From contig OZ223309.1 in assembly GCA_965140765.1 (NCBI GenBank), positions 2,914,001 to 2,978,000 on the forward strand: a DNA stretch of 64,000 bases, given 5' to 3'. Made by a program: the position numbers and the translations under genes. The notes under the pieces are model-generated. The model did not search any database. It was given only the letters and a program-made list of their open reading frames with translations, and was not told the DNA's origin. Origin of the DNA: Sunxiuqinia sp963678245 (GTDB taxonomy: Bacteria; Bacteroidota; Bacteroidia; Bacteroidales; Prolixibacteraceae). Positions 26,510 through 34,996 of this stretch are shown piece after piece (position 1 is the stretch's first letter; each line of letters begins with the position of its first letter).

Positions 26510-28339
26510 TTAATCTATTAATCGTATCGCGCCTTGATCGGCAGAGGAAACCAGGCTAGCATAAGCTTTCAACGCTCTACTTACACTTCTGTTTCTTCCA
26601 ACAGGAGCGTATGCGTCCTTTCCTTTTGCTTCTTCTTCTGTCTTTCTTTTGTTCATCTCTTCATTAGAAATCAAGAGGTTAATTTTCCGCTCAGAAATAC
26701 TGATTTCAATTAAATCACCATCCTTAATTAAAGCGATTTCACCACCGCGGGCTGCTTCGGGAGAAACATGTCCGATTGACAGTCCGGATGTACCTCCTGA
26801 AAATCGTCCATCAGTAATTAATGCACAGGCTTTATCCAGTCTCATCGACTTGATATATGAAGTTGGATATAGCATTTCTTGCATTCCAGGACCACCTTTG
26901 GGCCCTTCGTAGCGAATAACAACAACATCACCTGCCTGGACAGAGTCGCCAAGAATTCCATTCACTGCATCATCCTGCGATTGGAATACCTTGGCTGTTC
27001 CTTTAAAATTGTGAACCGACGGATCGACGCCTGCAGTTTTTATAATACAACCGTTTCGGGCAATATTTCCAAACAACACAGCTAGTCCTCCATCTTTACT
27101 GTATGCATGTTCAAAATTCCGAATACATCCATTCTCCCGATCAACATCCAGCTCTTTATAATAGCTTTCCTGCGATCCCATTACGTTGTTACGCACGCCG
27201 CCGGGAGCTGATTTATATTTCTTTATTGCAATATCTGCAACATCTTTGCTTTTTAAGTCGAACTTTTTAATGGCTTCTGCCAATGTATTGCCATCAACCC
27301 GAGATACGGAAGTATCCAATAATTTGGCTCGATCCATCTCTGCTAGAATTCCAATAATCCCTCCCGCACGGTTTACATCTTCAATATGATAGTCTGAGTT
27401 TGGAGCAACTTTACAAAGGTTTGGTGTCTTCCTCGAAAGTTGGTCAATGTCTTCCATCGTAAAGTTAACTCCTGCCTCACGGGCAATAGCCAAAATATGC
27501 AATACTGTATTGGTAGATCCTCCCATAGCAATATCGAGTTTCATTGCGTTTTCAAAAACAGCACGAGTGGCAATGCCCCGGGGAGTTACTTTCTCATTTC
27601 CATTTTCATAATGATCGTAAGTGATGTCAACAATTCGATCAGCTGCTTCCTCGAATAACCTTTTACGGTTCATATGTGTGGCTACAATAGTACCATTACC
27701 CGGCAAAGCCAAACCTAATGCTTCAGCCAAACAGTTCATAGAATTAGCAGTAAACATACCGGAACATGAACCACAGGTAGGACATGCCTCTTGTTCAACC
27801 CGAAGAATCGTTTCGTCTGAATAAGATTCATCTGCAGCCATAACCATGGCATCAACCAAGTCGTATGATTTTTCATCAATCTTTCCGGCTTCCATTGGAC
27901 CACCAGAAACAAAAATTGCAGGAATATTTAATCGCATGGCTGCCATCATCATCCCGGGTGTAATTTTATCGCAGTTTGAAATGCAGACCATCGCATCCAC
28001 TTTATGACCATTGCACATGTATTCTACACTATCGGCAATTATATCGCGCGATGGAAGCGAGTACAGCATACCGTCATGTCCCATAGCAATTCCATCGTCG
28101 ATAGCAATCGTATTAAATTCAGCCGCAAAGCAGCCTCTTTTTTCAATCATTGCCTTAATTTCCTGACCAATATGATGCAAATGGACGTGCCCAGGAACAA
28201 ATTGAGTAAATGAATTAACAATCGCAATCATTGGTTTTCCAAATTGTTCTTCTTTCACTCCATTGGCTCTCCAGAGGCTTCTCGCCCCCGCCATTTTTCT
28301 CCCTTCGGTTGTCGTCGCTGATCTTAACTTTTTCTGCAT
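26510..28339 (-). CDS. ilvD: dihydroxy-acid dehydratase
   Basis: 609 residues from ATG 28339 (MQKKLRSATTTEGR). An in-frame TTG three codons upstream is ignored. The iron-sulfur and Mg-binding motifs are evident: CISNCDKITPGMMMAAMRL, CPTCGSCSGMFTANSM, and near the C-terminus TDGRFSGGTSGLSIGHVSPE. It dehydrates dihydroxy-isovalerate/methylvalerate to the 2-keto acids. It is the first gene of the operon and is preceded by a 300-base leader that holds two attenuator units. Confidence 0.97.
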   Translation of the reverse strand: MQKKLRSATTTEGRKMAGARSLWRANGVKEEQFGKPMIAIVNSFTQFVPGHVHLHHIGQEIKAMIEKRGCFAAEFNTIAIDDGIAMGHDGMLYSLPSRDIIADSVEYMCNGHKVDAMVCISNCDKITPGMMMAAMRLNIPAIFVSGGPMEAGKIDEKSYDLVDAMVMAADESYSDETILRVEQEACPTCGSCSGMFTANSMNCLAEALGLALPGNGTIVATHMNRKRLFEEAADRIVDITYDHYENGNEKVTPRGIATRAVFENAMKLDIAMGGSTNTVLHILAIAREAGVNFTMEDIDQLSRKTPNLCKVAPNSDYHIEDVNRAGGIIGILAEMDRAKLLDTSVSRVDGNTLAEAIKKFDLKSKDVADIAIKKYKSAPGGVRNNVMGSQESYYKELDVDRENGCIRNFEHAYSKDGGLAVLFGNIARNGCIIKTAGVDPSVHNFKGTAKVFQSQDDAVNGILGDSVQAGDVVVIRYEGPKGGPGMQEMLYPTSYIKSMRLDKACALITDGRFSGGTSGLSIGHVSPEAARGGEIALIKDGDLIEISISERKINLLISNEEMNKRKTEEEAKGKDAYAPVGRNRSVSRALKAYASLVSSADQGAIRLID

Positions 28340-28360
28340 TTCCTTCAATTTTTAATTCTT

Positions 28361-28391
28361 AAAAAAGCCTTTCTCATATGAGAAAGGCTTT
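28361..28391 (-). terminator. attenuator terminator 2 of the ilv leader
   Basis: A perfect 28-base palindrome (28364-28391, half-arm AAAGCCTTTCTCAT) is followed on the minus strand by six T residues. It lies 22 bases before the ilvD ATG and directly downstream of leader peptide 2. Confidence 0.92.
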
Positions 28392-28406
28392 CGTATATTA
28401 TTTATT

Positions 28407-28472
28407 CAACAATTCTAAGCCTTTCCTAGCGAATCCCAAGAATGACGACTAGAAGAACCAGATGAATTGTTG
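28407..28472 (-). promoter_or_regulatory. alternative RNA pairings of attenuator 2
   Basis: Segment 1 (28464-28472, RNA CAACAAUUC, codons 5-8 of leader 2) is fully complementary over 9 bases to segment 2 (28407-28415, GAAUUGUUG). Immediately after the leader stop, 28417-28425 (GAAAGGCUU) is fully complementary over 9 bases to the 5' arm of terminator 2. A 1:2 hairpin encloses the second element, so the two pairings exclude each other. This is the classical layout of protector, antiterminator and terminator. Confidence 0.75.
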
Positions 28473-28485
28473 TAAAATGTCTCAT
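28426..28485 (-). CDS. ilv leader peptide 2
   Basis: A 19-codon open frame, ATG at 28485 and TAG at 28426-28428. Ten of its 19 residues are Ile, Leu or Val, nine of them packed between positions 9 and 18 (LVLLVVILGI). Short leaders rich in the regulated amino acids are the hallmark of ribosome-mediated attenuation of ilv/leu operons. The stop codon abuts the antiterminator strand. A ribosome that completes the peptide would cover it, while one stalled in the Ile/Leu/Val run would instead cover segment 1. Confidence 0.8.
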   Translation of the reverse strand: MRHFTTIHLVLLVVILGIR

Positions 28486-28503
28486 AAAATAAAGTCTATA
28501 AAT

Positions 28504-28535
28504 GAAAAAAGCCATTCCCCCTTATGAGAATGGCT
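28504..28535 (-). terminator. attenuator terminator 1 of the ilv leader
   Basis: The 8-bp stem AGCCATTC (28510-28517) / GAATGGCT (28528-28535) is followed by six T residues on the minus strand. It lies 26 bases beyond the stop of leader peptide 1. A candidate antiterminator is the perfect 8-base complement between 28612-28619 (RNA GGCUAUCG, in leader 1) and 28532-28539 (CGAUAGCC). The latter overlaps the 5' arm of this stem. Confidence 0.85.
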
Positions 28536-28561
28536 ATCGGTTTATACCAACAACAACATCC

Positions 28562-28630
28562 TCACTTCGCTTGCGAAATGACCACGACGAGAAGAATAAT
28601 GACGTTAAGTACGATAGCCCGAATTTTCAT
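28562..28630 (-). CDS. ilv leader peptide 1
   Basis: A 22-codon open frame, ATG at 28630 and TGA at 28562-28564. Thirteen of its 22 residues are Ile, Leu or Val, with an unbroken run IILLVVVI at positions 11-18. It precedes terminator 1 and is too short for ordinary gene callers. It is the first of two consecutive leader/terminator units ahead of ilvD. Confidence 0.82.
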   Translation of the reverse strand: MKIRAIVLNVIILLVVVISQAK

Positions 28631-28649
28631 TTTTCTTTTGTTAATGGAG

Positions 28650-28657
28650 CAAATGTA
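28650..28657 (-). promoter_or_regulatory. -7 box of the ilvDBN promoter
   Basis: On the minus strand TACATTTG fits TAnnTTTG and lies 19 bases before leader peptide 1. No -33 TTTG at standard spacing was seen. Confidence 0.45.
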
Positions 28658-28874
28658 GGAATTTATTTCTAAGGGAAAAATTAAATTGAAAGCAAAAATC
28701 TAACAATTTGTAAAAATTAGTAGTTGAAGTCGGCTTCTTCCATCAATCTAAAATAAAAAAAAAGATACTTCCGATGGCATCATATATGATCAAAATGATA
28801 CTTTAGCGTTTGTGAATAAAAATGTACAGGAAAAAATAAACTATTTCCACAATCTACGCGTTGATTTTATCTAT

Positions 28875-28882
28875 TACTTTTG
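28875..28882 (+). promoter_or_regulatory. -7 box upstream of doxX
   Basis: TACTTTTG fits TAnnTTTG, 19 bases before the ATG at 28902. Confidence 0.4.
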
Positions 28883-28901
28883 AACACGAAAATAAATTAA
28901 G

Positions 28902-29312
28902 ATGGCAAAATTACTTGGACCAAGGACAAATGATGCAATAACAAATATTTGGTTACTTCTACTAAGAGTTTCAGCAGGAGGGTTCATGCTAACCCATGGA
29001 ATTCCTAAATTTTTGAAACTTATAGAGGGAAATACACAATTTGCTGATCTCTTCGGATTAGGATCAACGGTTTCATTGATTCTCGCAGTATTTGCCGAAT
29101 TCCTTTGTTCGGTTCTCTTAATCTTTGGAATCGGCACTCGCCTGTCGGTAATTCCGCTTATTGCTACTATGAGTATTGCTGCTTTTCAAATTCATGGAAA
29201 CGATCCATTCCAACGCAAAGAGCTTGCATTACTCTACTTGGTGATCTTTGTAACAATATTGGTATTTGGTGGTGGGAAGTTTGAAGCTGGCAGAATCTTC
29301 AAGGGGCGCTAA
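28902..29312 (+). CDS. DoxX-family membrane protein
   Basis: 136 residues with four hydrophobic helices, the standard DoxX layout. The first helix reads LLLLRVSAGGFMLTHGIPKF (about 18-37), including the conserved RxxxGxxxxxHG pattern. LILAVFAEFLCSVLLIFGIG is helix 2. The family is associated with membrane redox chemistry and stress resistance, without a settled reaction. The gene stands alone between the ilv leader (divergent) and a convergent MBL-fold gene that ends 25 bases away. Confidence 0.9.
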   Translation: MAKLLGPRTNDAITNIWLLLLRVSAGGFMLTHGIPKFLKLIEGNTQFADLFGLGSTVSLILAVFAEFLCSVLLIFGIGTRLSVIPLIATMSIAAFQIHGNDPFQRKELALLYLVIFVTILVFGGGKFEAGRIFKGR

Positions 29313-29337
29313 ACCTGACTTTGATCAAACAAAAAAC

Positions 29338-30249
29338 TTATTGGTTGGAGAGCATTTGGGGTTTTAAGTCAACCTCATATGTTTTGGTTTCCATTTCTCG
29401 TTCGAAAACTTTAACACTGGGAATACCCGGTTTTACGGCATCTGCTACTTCTTTGTAATATTCATTATCATCATGCTGAATTTGCATGATGATGTAATGT
29501 TTTGCTTGAATATACTTTTTCATAATGGCAACGCCCTGTCCTTGTGGCTGATACAAAAAGCCGCGGCCAAGAAAGGCAAAATCAAGATTCTCATTGTCCA
29601 ACCTGAGTCTGTGGTATTCATCCAGCGCATTCGAATTACTGTCTCCACAATGGAAAAAACTAACCCCATCAATTGTAAAACGAAATCCGAGGTGTTCTGC
29701 AAATCGGTAAATATCTGTTTTACGACCTGTTAAAGGATCTTCAATGTAATAAGGTCCATGATTAATTCGATAAACCCGCACATCAATTCCATTAATAACC
29801 GTATCAATATGAGTTAACTGTTCGGGAGTAATTTCAACTAACTGATCTCTTATTTGTTGATACTGGCTTGTATTTTCGACCTGCTCAATAGTTTTTGCAC
29901 AACTAACAAACTTAGCTTCCGAGTGACTTGCTAAAACCGCAGCAGTAATATTATTGTCAAAGTTATCTACATGTTCGTGAGTCGAAGCAACAAGATTAAT
30001 CCCTTCAAACGGGCTTTCTCCATTAATAATTCTTTGGGTTAACTGCTTCGATGGACTATCGTAATATTCACTTTCAATATCCTTAAAAAGAGCATCAACC
30101 AATACCTTCTTATCATTCACTTGAATCAAAAATCCAGAATTAGCGATATACGTAATATCAACCGCCACCTTTTCCGGCCTCTCAACCTGAGCATGAACAT
30201 AGTTCGAAGTGACAATAAAAAGCGCAATTAGAAGTAAAAACAATCTCAT
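29338..30249 (-). CDS. secreted MBL-fold (UlaG/RomA-like) metallohydrolase
   Basis: 303 residues with a signal peptide (residues 1-20, ending YVHAQ). The MBL fold begins with ITYIANSGFLIQVNDKKVLV. The metal motif HxHxDH appears as THEHVDNFD (about 89-97), with N in place of the last H, so one metal site may be altered. Later ligands include HCGDSN (about 200-205) and a C-terminal QIQHDDNE. The best guess is a periplasmic hydrolase of the UlaG-like group. The substrate is unknown. Confidence 0.78.
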   Translation of the reverse strand: MRLFLLLIALFIVTSNYVHAQVERPEKVAVDITYIANSGFLIQVNDKKVLVDALFKDIESEYYDSPSKQLTQRIINGESPFEGINLVASTHEHVDNFDNNITAAVLASHSEAKFVSCAKTIEQVENTSQYQQIRDQLVEITPEQLTHIDTVINGIDVRVYRINHGPYYIEDPLTGRKTDIYRFAEHLGFRFTIDGVSFFHCGDSNSNALDEYHRLRLDNENLDFAFLGRGFLYQPQGQGVAIMKKYIQAKHYIIMQIQHDDNEYYKEVADAVKPGIPSVKVFEREMETKTYEVDLKPQMLSNQ

Positions 30250-30400
30250 TCAGGACAATTTTATATCAACAGACTAAAACCCTTATTTAAAATTGAAATC
30301 AAATATAAGATAATTTTATTAACGGCTTTGTTCTCAACGAACAAAAATAGCTAAAGTTACCCGTCAAAGGATTTCAGGCATTATTAAAAACAAGGACAAA

Positions 30401-31921
30401 CTAAAATCTGAAGTAAATAAAAGGTTGCAAAGTTGAATGAGCAACTAAGGTGATTAAAAACAAAGCTATAAGTATTATCGGAATTTGACCCCAGCTGGGC
30501 AAGCGTATAAACCCGCCTCGCATTCTCTCTTTGAGCACATCAGGAAACCAAATAGTAACCAGACCAATAATAAAAACAAAAATCACCCAATGATAGCTCT
30601 CCCAACCTCTCGCCAAGTCGCGGGGCATAAAGTGATGGCGAATCTGAAAGAACAGCTGTTGCACAATGCTGTAATCGCGAGCTCGAAAAAATATCCAGGC
30701 TATACTTACTACCTGAAATGTCACAAAAACAGAAAGCAACCGCTTCCATTTCTTTGGCTTAGTTTGAAGTGAAAAGATTCGCCGAATGAATTTTTCCACC
30801 ACCAGCCCAACACCGTGAATAGCTCCCCAAATCAAAAATCGGATATTAGCGCCGTGCCACAATCCGCCCAAAATCATTGTAATTAAAAGATTAATATACA
30901 TTCGGGCAGAGCCTTTTCTATTTCCTCCGAGGGGTATGTACAGATAATCGCGCAACCAAAGCGACAACGAAATATGCCAACGACGCCAAAAATCGGTTAA
31001 GTTATATGCCTGATACGGAGCATTGAAATTGACCGGGATTTTAAATCCCAGCAGCAGTGCCAGCCCAATCGCAATATCGGTATAGCCCGAGAAATCGCAG
31101 TAAATTTGAATGGAGTAGGCATAGACTGATAATAAATTTTCCAATCCAGAATACGCCAAAGGTGCCTCAAAAACCCGATCGATAAAGTTTAAGGCCAAGA
31201 AATCAGCTATAACCAATTTCTTAAACAGTCCTTTTACAATCAGAAAAACGGAATGGCTGAATTCCTCTTTCTTCAGCCTGAACCGCTGGTACAACTGAGG
31301 AATAAATGAAGATGCGCGAACAATTGGCCCGGCAACCAACTGCGGGAAAAAACTGAGATAAAAGCTGAAATCCAACGGATTTTTGACCACCTCTGCGTCA
31401 CCTCTATAAATATCGACCAAATAGCTAATTGCTTGGAAGGTGTAAAATGAAATTCCAATTGGCAGCAAAATGGAATTAACATCGACCACATCATGAGCAA
31501 GCTGATTAATCAACCAACCAATCCAGTTGAAAACCTTAAAATCGGTTTCAAAAAACAAATTTACATTGTCCAGAAAGAAATAGGCATATTTAAAGTATCC
31601 TAAAATCAGCAAGTTCAATCCGATTGCAATTCCTACCCAAAGCTGCTTCCGCCTTTGTTTGTGAATAAGTAAGCCAAACCCATAATTCATGGCACAAGAA
31701 AAAATCAGTAATGATAAAAATGCGCCACTCATTTGGAAATAAAAGAACCAGCTTACCAGCAGCAAATAACTATTACGAATTTGTTTTTTTTTGTAAACAA
31801 ATGAATAAACGGCAAGCACCAAGGTAAACGCAATCCAAAAAGCAATGCCAGTATAAAATAGCGGTTCATCCGGCCGATATTGCCAGATATTTCCAACGAT
31901 ATATTTAATCCGCTCAATCAT
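30401..31921 (-). CDS. MBOAT O-acyltransferase (AlgI/DltB-like)
   Basis: 506 residues with about eleven helices. The MBOAT signatures are clear: TDFWRRWHISLSLWLRDYLY (about 307-326), and the invariant catalytic histidine in GGLWHGANIRFLIWGAIHG. Family members transfer acyl groups, usually acetyl, across the membrane to polysaccharides or teichoic acids. Its start overlaps the stop of the SGNH gene upstream by 4 bases (ATGA). The pair resembles AlgI with AlgX/AlgJ-type partners: MBOAT delivers the acetyl group and the periplasmic SGNH protein attaches it. Confidence 0.92.
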   Translation of the reverse strand: MIERIKYIVGNIWQYRPDEPLFYTGIAFWIAFTLVLAVYSFVYKKKQIRNSYLLLVSWFFYFQMSGAFLSLLIFSCAMNYGFGLLIHKQRRKQLWVGIAIGLNLLILGYFKYAYFFLDNVNLFFETDFKVFNWIGWLINQLAHDVVDVNSILLPIGISFYTFQAISYLVDIYRGDAEVVKNPLDFSFYLSFFPQLVAGPIVRASSFIPQLYQRFRLKKEEFSHSVFLIVKGLFKKLVIADFLALNFIDRVFEAPLAYSGLENLLSVYAYSIQIYCDFSGYTDIAIGLALLLGFKIPVNFNAPYQAYNLTDFWRRWHISLSLWLRDYLYIPLGGNRKGSARMYINLLITMILGGLWHGANIRFLIWGAIHGVGLVVEKFIRRIFSLQTKPKKWKRLLSVFVTFQVVSIAWIFFRARDYSIVQQLFFQIRHHFMPRDLARGWESYHWVIFVFIIGLVTIWFPDVLKERMRGGFIRLPSWGQIPIILIALFLITLVAHSTLQPFIYFRF

Positions 31922-33303
31922 AAAGACTCTTCATTTGCCTTAAGTTCCTTTAATATTGTTTTCCCCAATTCCGTTCCCACTAAATCTGCTCCCCGCCTCG
32001 AAAAATGAATGTAGTCTTTACGCCCCAAGGCAGGAGTAGCTTCTACCCAGCGTTTCATCGAGCCTTCACCTCCCATAAAAGATTGCAGATTCCAAAAAGC
32101 CGCATGATTTTCCATCGCCATTTTAAACTGAATTTGCTTAATTGCTGCAATAGACGGATAGGTTTTAAACTGTCCATCTTCCTTTTGAGCCATGTCTGAC
32201 ACGCCAATGATCAAAATTGGAACCTCGGGTCGTATCAATTTTAAAAATGAGATTTGCCGTTGAAGATGAATACGGAAATGCAAATAATCGTTTTTGGAAG
32301 TATATGGTACTAAGTTTACTCCGAAATGCAACACAAACAGCCCTACATTCACTTGGCCTAACATTTGTTTGATTGACTCTTGATCCGACGTTTCGAAAGG
32401 CGGATAAGACAAGCCCCTTAAAGCGACATTATCGACAAAAATACCTCCTTCCGATTCAAGCGAAAGGCCGGCAACATTGAAGGTATCAGTTGCTGCAAAA
32501 TCAAAACGAATATCGTTCGGGGTGTGGTTAAACTGAAAATCTAACGTGGATATCTTGTCTTTCGGATTGAGAATTCCAGAATAAATTTCCCTTTGCCCCT
32601 GTTTAACGGTTACATAACAAGTATCTTTTGCTGAGTAATAAAGCTTCAGAAGTTGGTAGTCCTTCTGCGGTTGTAACCGTTTGATGCGTCTTATGCGAAA
32701 CCATCCTTCGGTATTGTCAGCAGTTAAAATCGCATTCTTAAACAGCAGGCTTTCATTTTTAAAGTCCCGATCACGAAGGGTTTTAACATCCCAAGCTTTT
32801 GACGTTTCAACCAATAGTTGATGCTGGGTATTGTAATACTCATCCAACGGAATAAAACCTGATCCTTTGCCAGCATATTCCAGCTGGAGTGTTTTCCTCA
32901 AAGCAGAAGTTATTCGATCATTTTCGATTTGCGAATCACCAAAATAAACAATCCGAACGGGCAATACTGAACGATTTTCAGCACTTAATTTCCTCGATAA
33001 CGACTGAAACCTCAGAGAGTCATCTTCAGCAAAAATCAAAGGAGTTGAGTAAAATAATTGAATCGACTCATCAGCAACTTCTTCGCTTTCTGATGTCGTT
33101 GAAATTGAATCCTCAACAATTTCGGCTATTTCTACTTTTACACGATCTACAAAATCAATAGAAGAATCAATGGTATCAACGTTTGATACTTCAGTCGGTG
33201 ACGAAAGGTCTGGTACACTTGCATCACCTTCCCAAAATAAAAGAAGAGCCGAAAAAAGAAGTATAGTAACAAAAAAATAAAAGAATTCCTTTGCAGGTGT
33301 CAT
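31918..33303 (-). CDS. membrane-anchored SGNH/GDSL-family protein, partner of MBOAT
   Basis: 461 residues. A single helix at about 8-24 anchors it. A Ser/Glu-rich linker follows (about 40-90), and the SGNH domain starts with VRIVYFGDSQIENDRI. The catalytic blocks are GDS (about 121-123), the Gly-Asn block HFGVNLVPY, and the Asp/His end YIHFSRRGADL. Such proteins act as O-acetyltransferases for exopolysaccharide in the periplasm together with MBOAT proteins. The ATGA overlap with the MBOAT gene supports a shared role. Confidence 0.82.
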   Translation of the reverse strand: MTPAKEFFYFFVTILLFSALLLFWEGDASVPDLSSPTEVSNVDTIDSSIDFVDRVKVEIAEIVEDSISTTSESEEVADESIQLFYSTPLIFAEDDSLRFQSLSRKLSAENRSVLPVRIVYFGDSQIENDRITSALRKTLQLEYAGKGSGFIPLDEYYNTQHQLLVETSKAWDVKTLRDRDFKNESLLFKNAILTADNTEGWFRIRRIKRLQPQKDYQLLKLYYSAKDTCYVTVKQGQREIYSGILNPKDKISTLDFQFNHTPNDIRFDFAATDTFNVAGLSLESEGGIFVDNVALRGLSYPPFETSDQESIKQMLGQVNVGLFVLHFGVNLVPYTSKNDYLHFRIHLQRQISFLKLIRPEVPILIIGVSDMAQKEDGQFKTYPSIAAIKQIQFKMAMENHAAFWNLQSFMGGEGSMKRWVEATPALGRKDYIHFSRRGADLVGTELGKTILKELKANEESL

Positions 33304-33372
33304 ATTCCGATTTTAGCTTCCGAATAAAAGTAAAGTTAAAATCGTGGATCTGCAAATAAGCCATTCGATCTC

Positions 33373-34989
33373 TTACGAGCGGGGTTTAATCTTTAATTTT
33401 TGTCCCGGAAAGATCTTTTTCCCATTGTTGATATCATTCCATCGTATAATATCGTTATTGGACACTCCGGGAAATTTACGGGCAATAGACCATAAGTTTT
33501 CGCCACGACGAACAGTGTAGTAAACAAATTCACCGCTCTTCGTTACTTGCTGACTTGTTGATCCAGCCTTTGTAACAGGTGTTTTCTTTTTGAAAGCTTG
33601 TTTATCCGAAAAACTCATCCGGTTTACATCGGCATAAAAATCAGCCTGTCCTGCCGGAACATAGATGGAAAGCTTTTGTCCGACACGAATGAGGTTACGA
33701 TGAATATTATTCCAATAGCGCAAGTCAGATACTCCAACATGATACCACTCTGAAATGAAGCCTAAATTATCTCCCGACTTCACTGTGTAAATCACCTTAT
33801 CCTTTCCTTTGATATCGGTTGGGTAATAAGTACTCCGACTTTGAGGGTTAATAATTGAATTATTGGGGAAAAATTCATCCCGCTTAAACGCATAAATTTC
33901 TTCTTCGTTATCAATAAAATCAGCAACCGTTTCTATTGGTATTTTCAACACATAAGGCTTATCGGCTTTTGCTGGGATAATATCCATACGATATTGAGGA
34001 TTCAATGCCCGAAGTACTTCAATCGGCACTTGCGTTATTTCAGCTACTTGTTTAAAATGAAGGTAACTATTAACCATCATAGTATCAGCAACAATCGGAA
34101 AATCAGGATAACGAGGTTGCAAGTTATGCTTCTCGTAGTTAGTCATTACGTAGGCTGCAGCAATAAATGCAGGCACATAACCTCTGGTTTCGCGTGGCAA
34201 TCGATAATAGATCGACCAATAGTCCCGAGCTCCACCAGACCGTCGGATTGCTTTATTCACATTTCCGGGGCCACAGTTGTAGGCTGCGATAACCAAATGC
34301 CAGTTTTTATAAATCCGATACAAATCATTGAGGTAACGTGCAGCGGCTTTGGTCGATTTTACAGGGTCACGCCGTTCATCAACAAAAGTGCCGATCTCCA
34401 GCTTATACATTTTTCCGGTTCCGTACATAAACTGCCACAAACCAACGGCATTGGCTCTTGATCTGGCAGCGGGATTCAATGCCGACTCAATAATAGCCAT
34501 ATATTTTAGTTCCAAGGGCATATCTAGTCGATCCAGTTCCTCTTCAAAAATCGGAAAATAATAACTGGCCAGTCCAAGCATCATTTCAACCTGATCACGC
34601 CGGCGCTGGGTATAAAGCTCAATAAAATTCTTAACTGTTTTGTTGAATGACAGATCAACATAGGAGTCAATGGCTTGTAACCGCTCGATATAAATAGAAT
34701 CAGGCAGTGAAACAATAGGAATGCTATCTTGATTTTCTATTCTTTCAGGCCTATCAAATACGTTTCTCATATACCAGGAATTCACCAGGCTATCTATCTT
34801 TTCAGCAAAAATATCGTTTAGATTTTCATCCGGAGTAACATATTTTTTTTGATACCCCTGTACACTATCCAAAGCAACTACCTCAATGGTTCTTATCCTT
34901 TTTATTGCCGCTTTTTCGATCCTTTTTGCAAAAACATTTTGAATGGTAAAACTTACTAAAACTACGAGTATTCCTAATCCTTTTCTCAT
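33373..34989 (-). CDS. mltD: LysM-containing lytic transglycosylase (MltD-like)
   Basis: 538 residues with a signal peptide (1-21). The SLT domain has its catalytic glutamate in IIESALNPAARSRANAVGLW (about 167-186) and the later AAYNCGPGNVNKAIRRSGG. Two or more LysM repeats follow, at about 392-440 (YTVKSGDNLGFISEWYHVG) and 488-534 (YYTVRRGENLWSIARKFPG). It cleaves peptidoglycan glycan strands to 1,6-anhydro ends in the periplasm. It is the last gene of parA-parB-DUF5683-mltD, an order seen in many Bacteroidota from memory. Confidence 0.93.
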   Translation of the reverse strand: MRKGLGILVVLVSFTIQNVFAKRIEKAAIKRIRTIEVVALDSVQGYQKKYVTPDENLNDIFAEKIDSLVNSWYMRNVFDRPERIENQDSIPIVSLPDSIYIERLQAIDSYVDLSFNKTVKNFIELYTQRRRDQVEMMLGLASYYFPIFEEELDRLDMPLELKYMAIIESALNPAARSRANAVGLWQFMYGTGKMYKLEIGTFVDERRDPVKSTKAAARYLNDLYRIYKNWHLVIAAYNCGPGNVNKAIRRSGGARDYWSIYYRLPRETRGYVPAFIAAAYVMTNYEKHNLQPRYPDFPIVADTMMVNSYLHFKQVAEITQVPIEVLRALNPQYRMDIIPAKADKPYVLKIPIETVADFIDNEEEIYAFKRDEFFPNNSIINPQSRSTYYPTDIKGKDKVIYTVKSGDNLGFISEWYHVGVSDLRYWNNIHRNLIRVGQKLSIYVPAGQADFYADVNRMSFSDKQAFKKKTPVTKAGSTSQQVTKSGEFVYYTVRRGENLWSIARKFPGVSNNDIIRWNDINNGKKIFPGQKLKIKPRS

Positions 34990-34996
34990 ATCCCCT

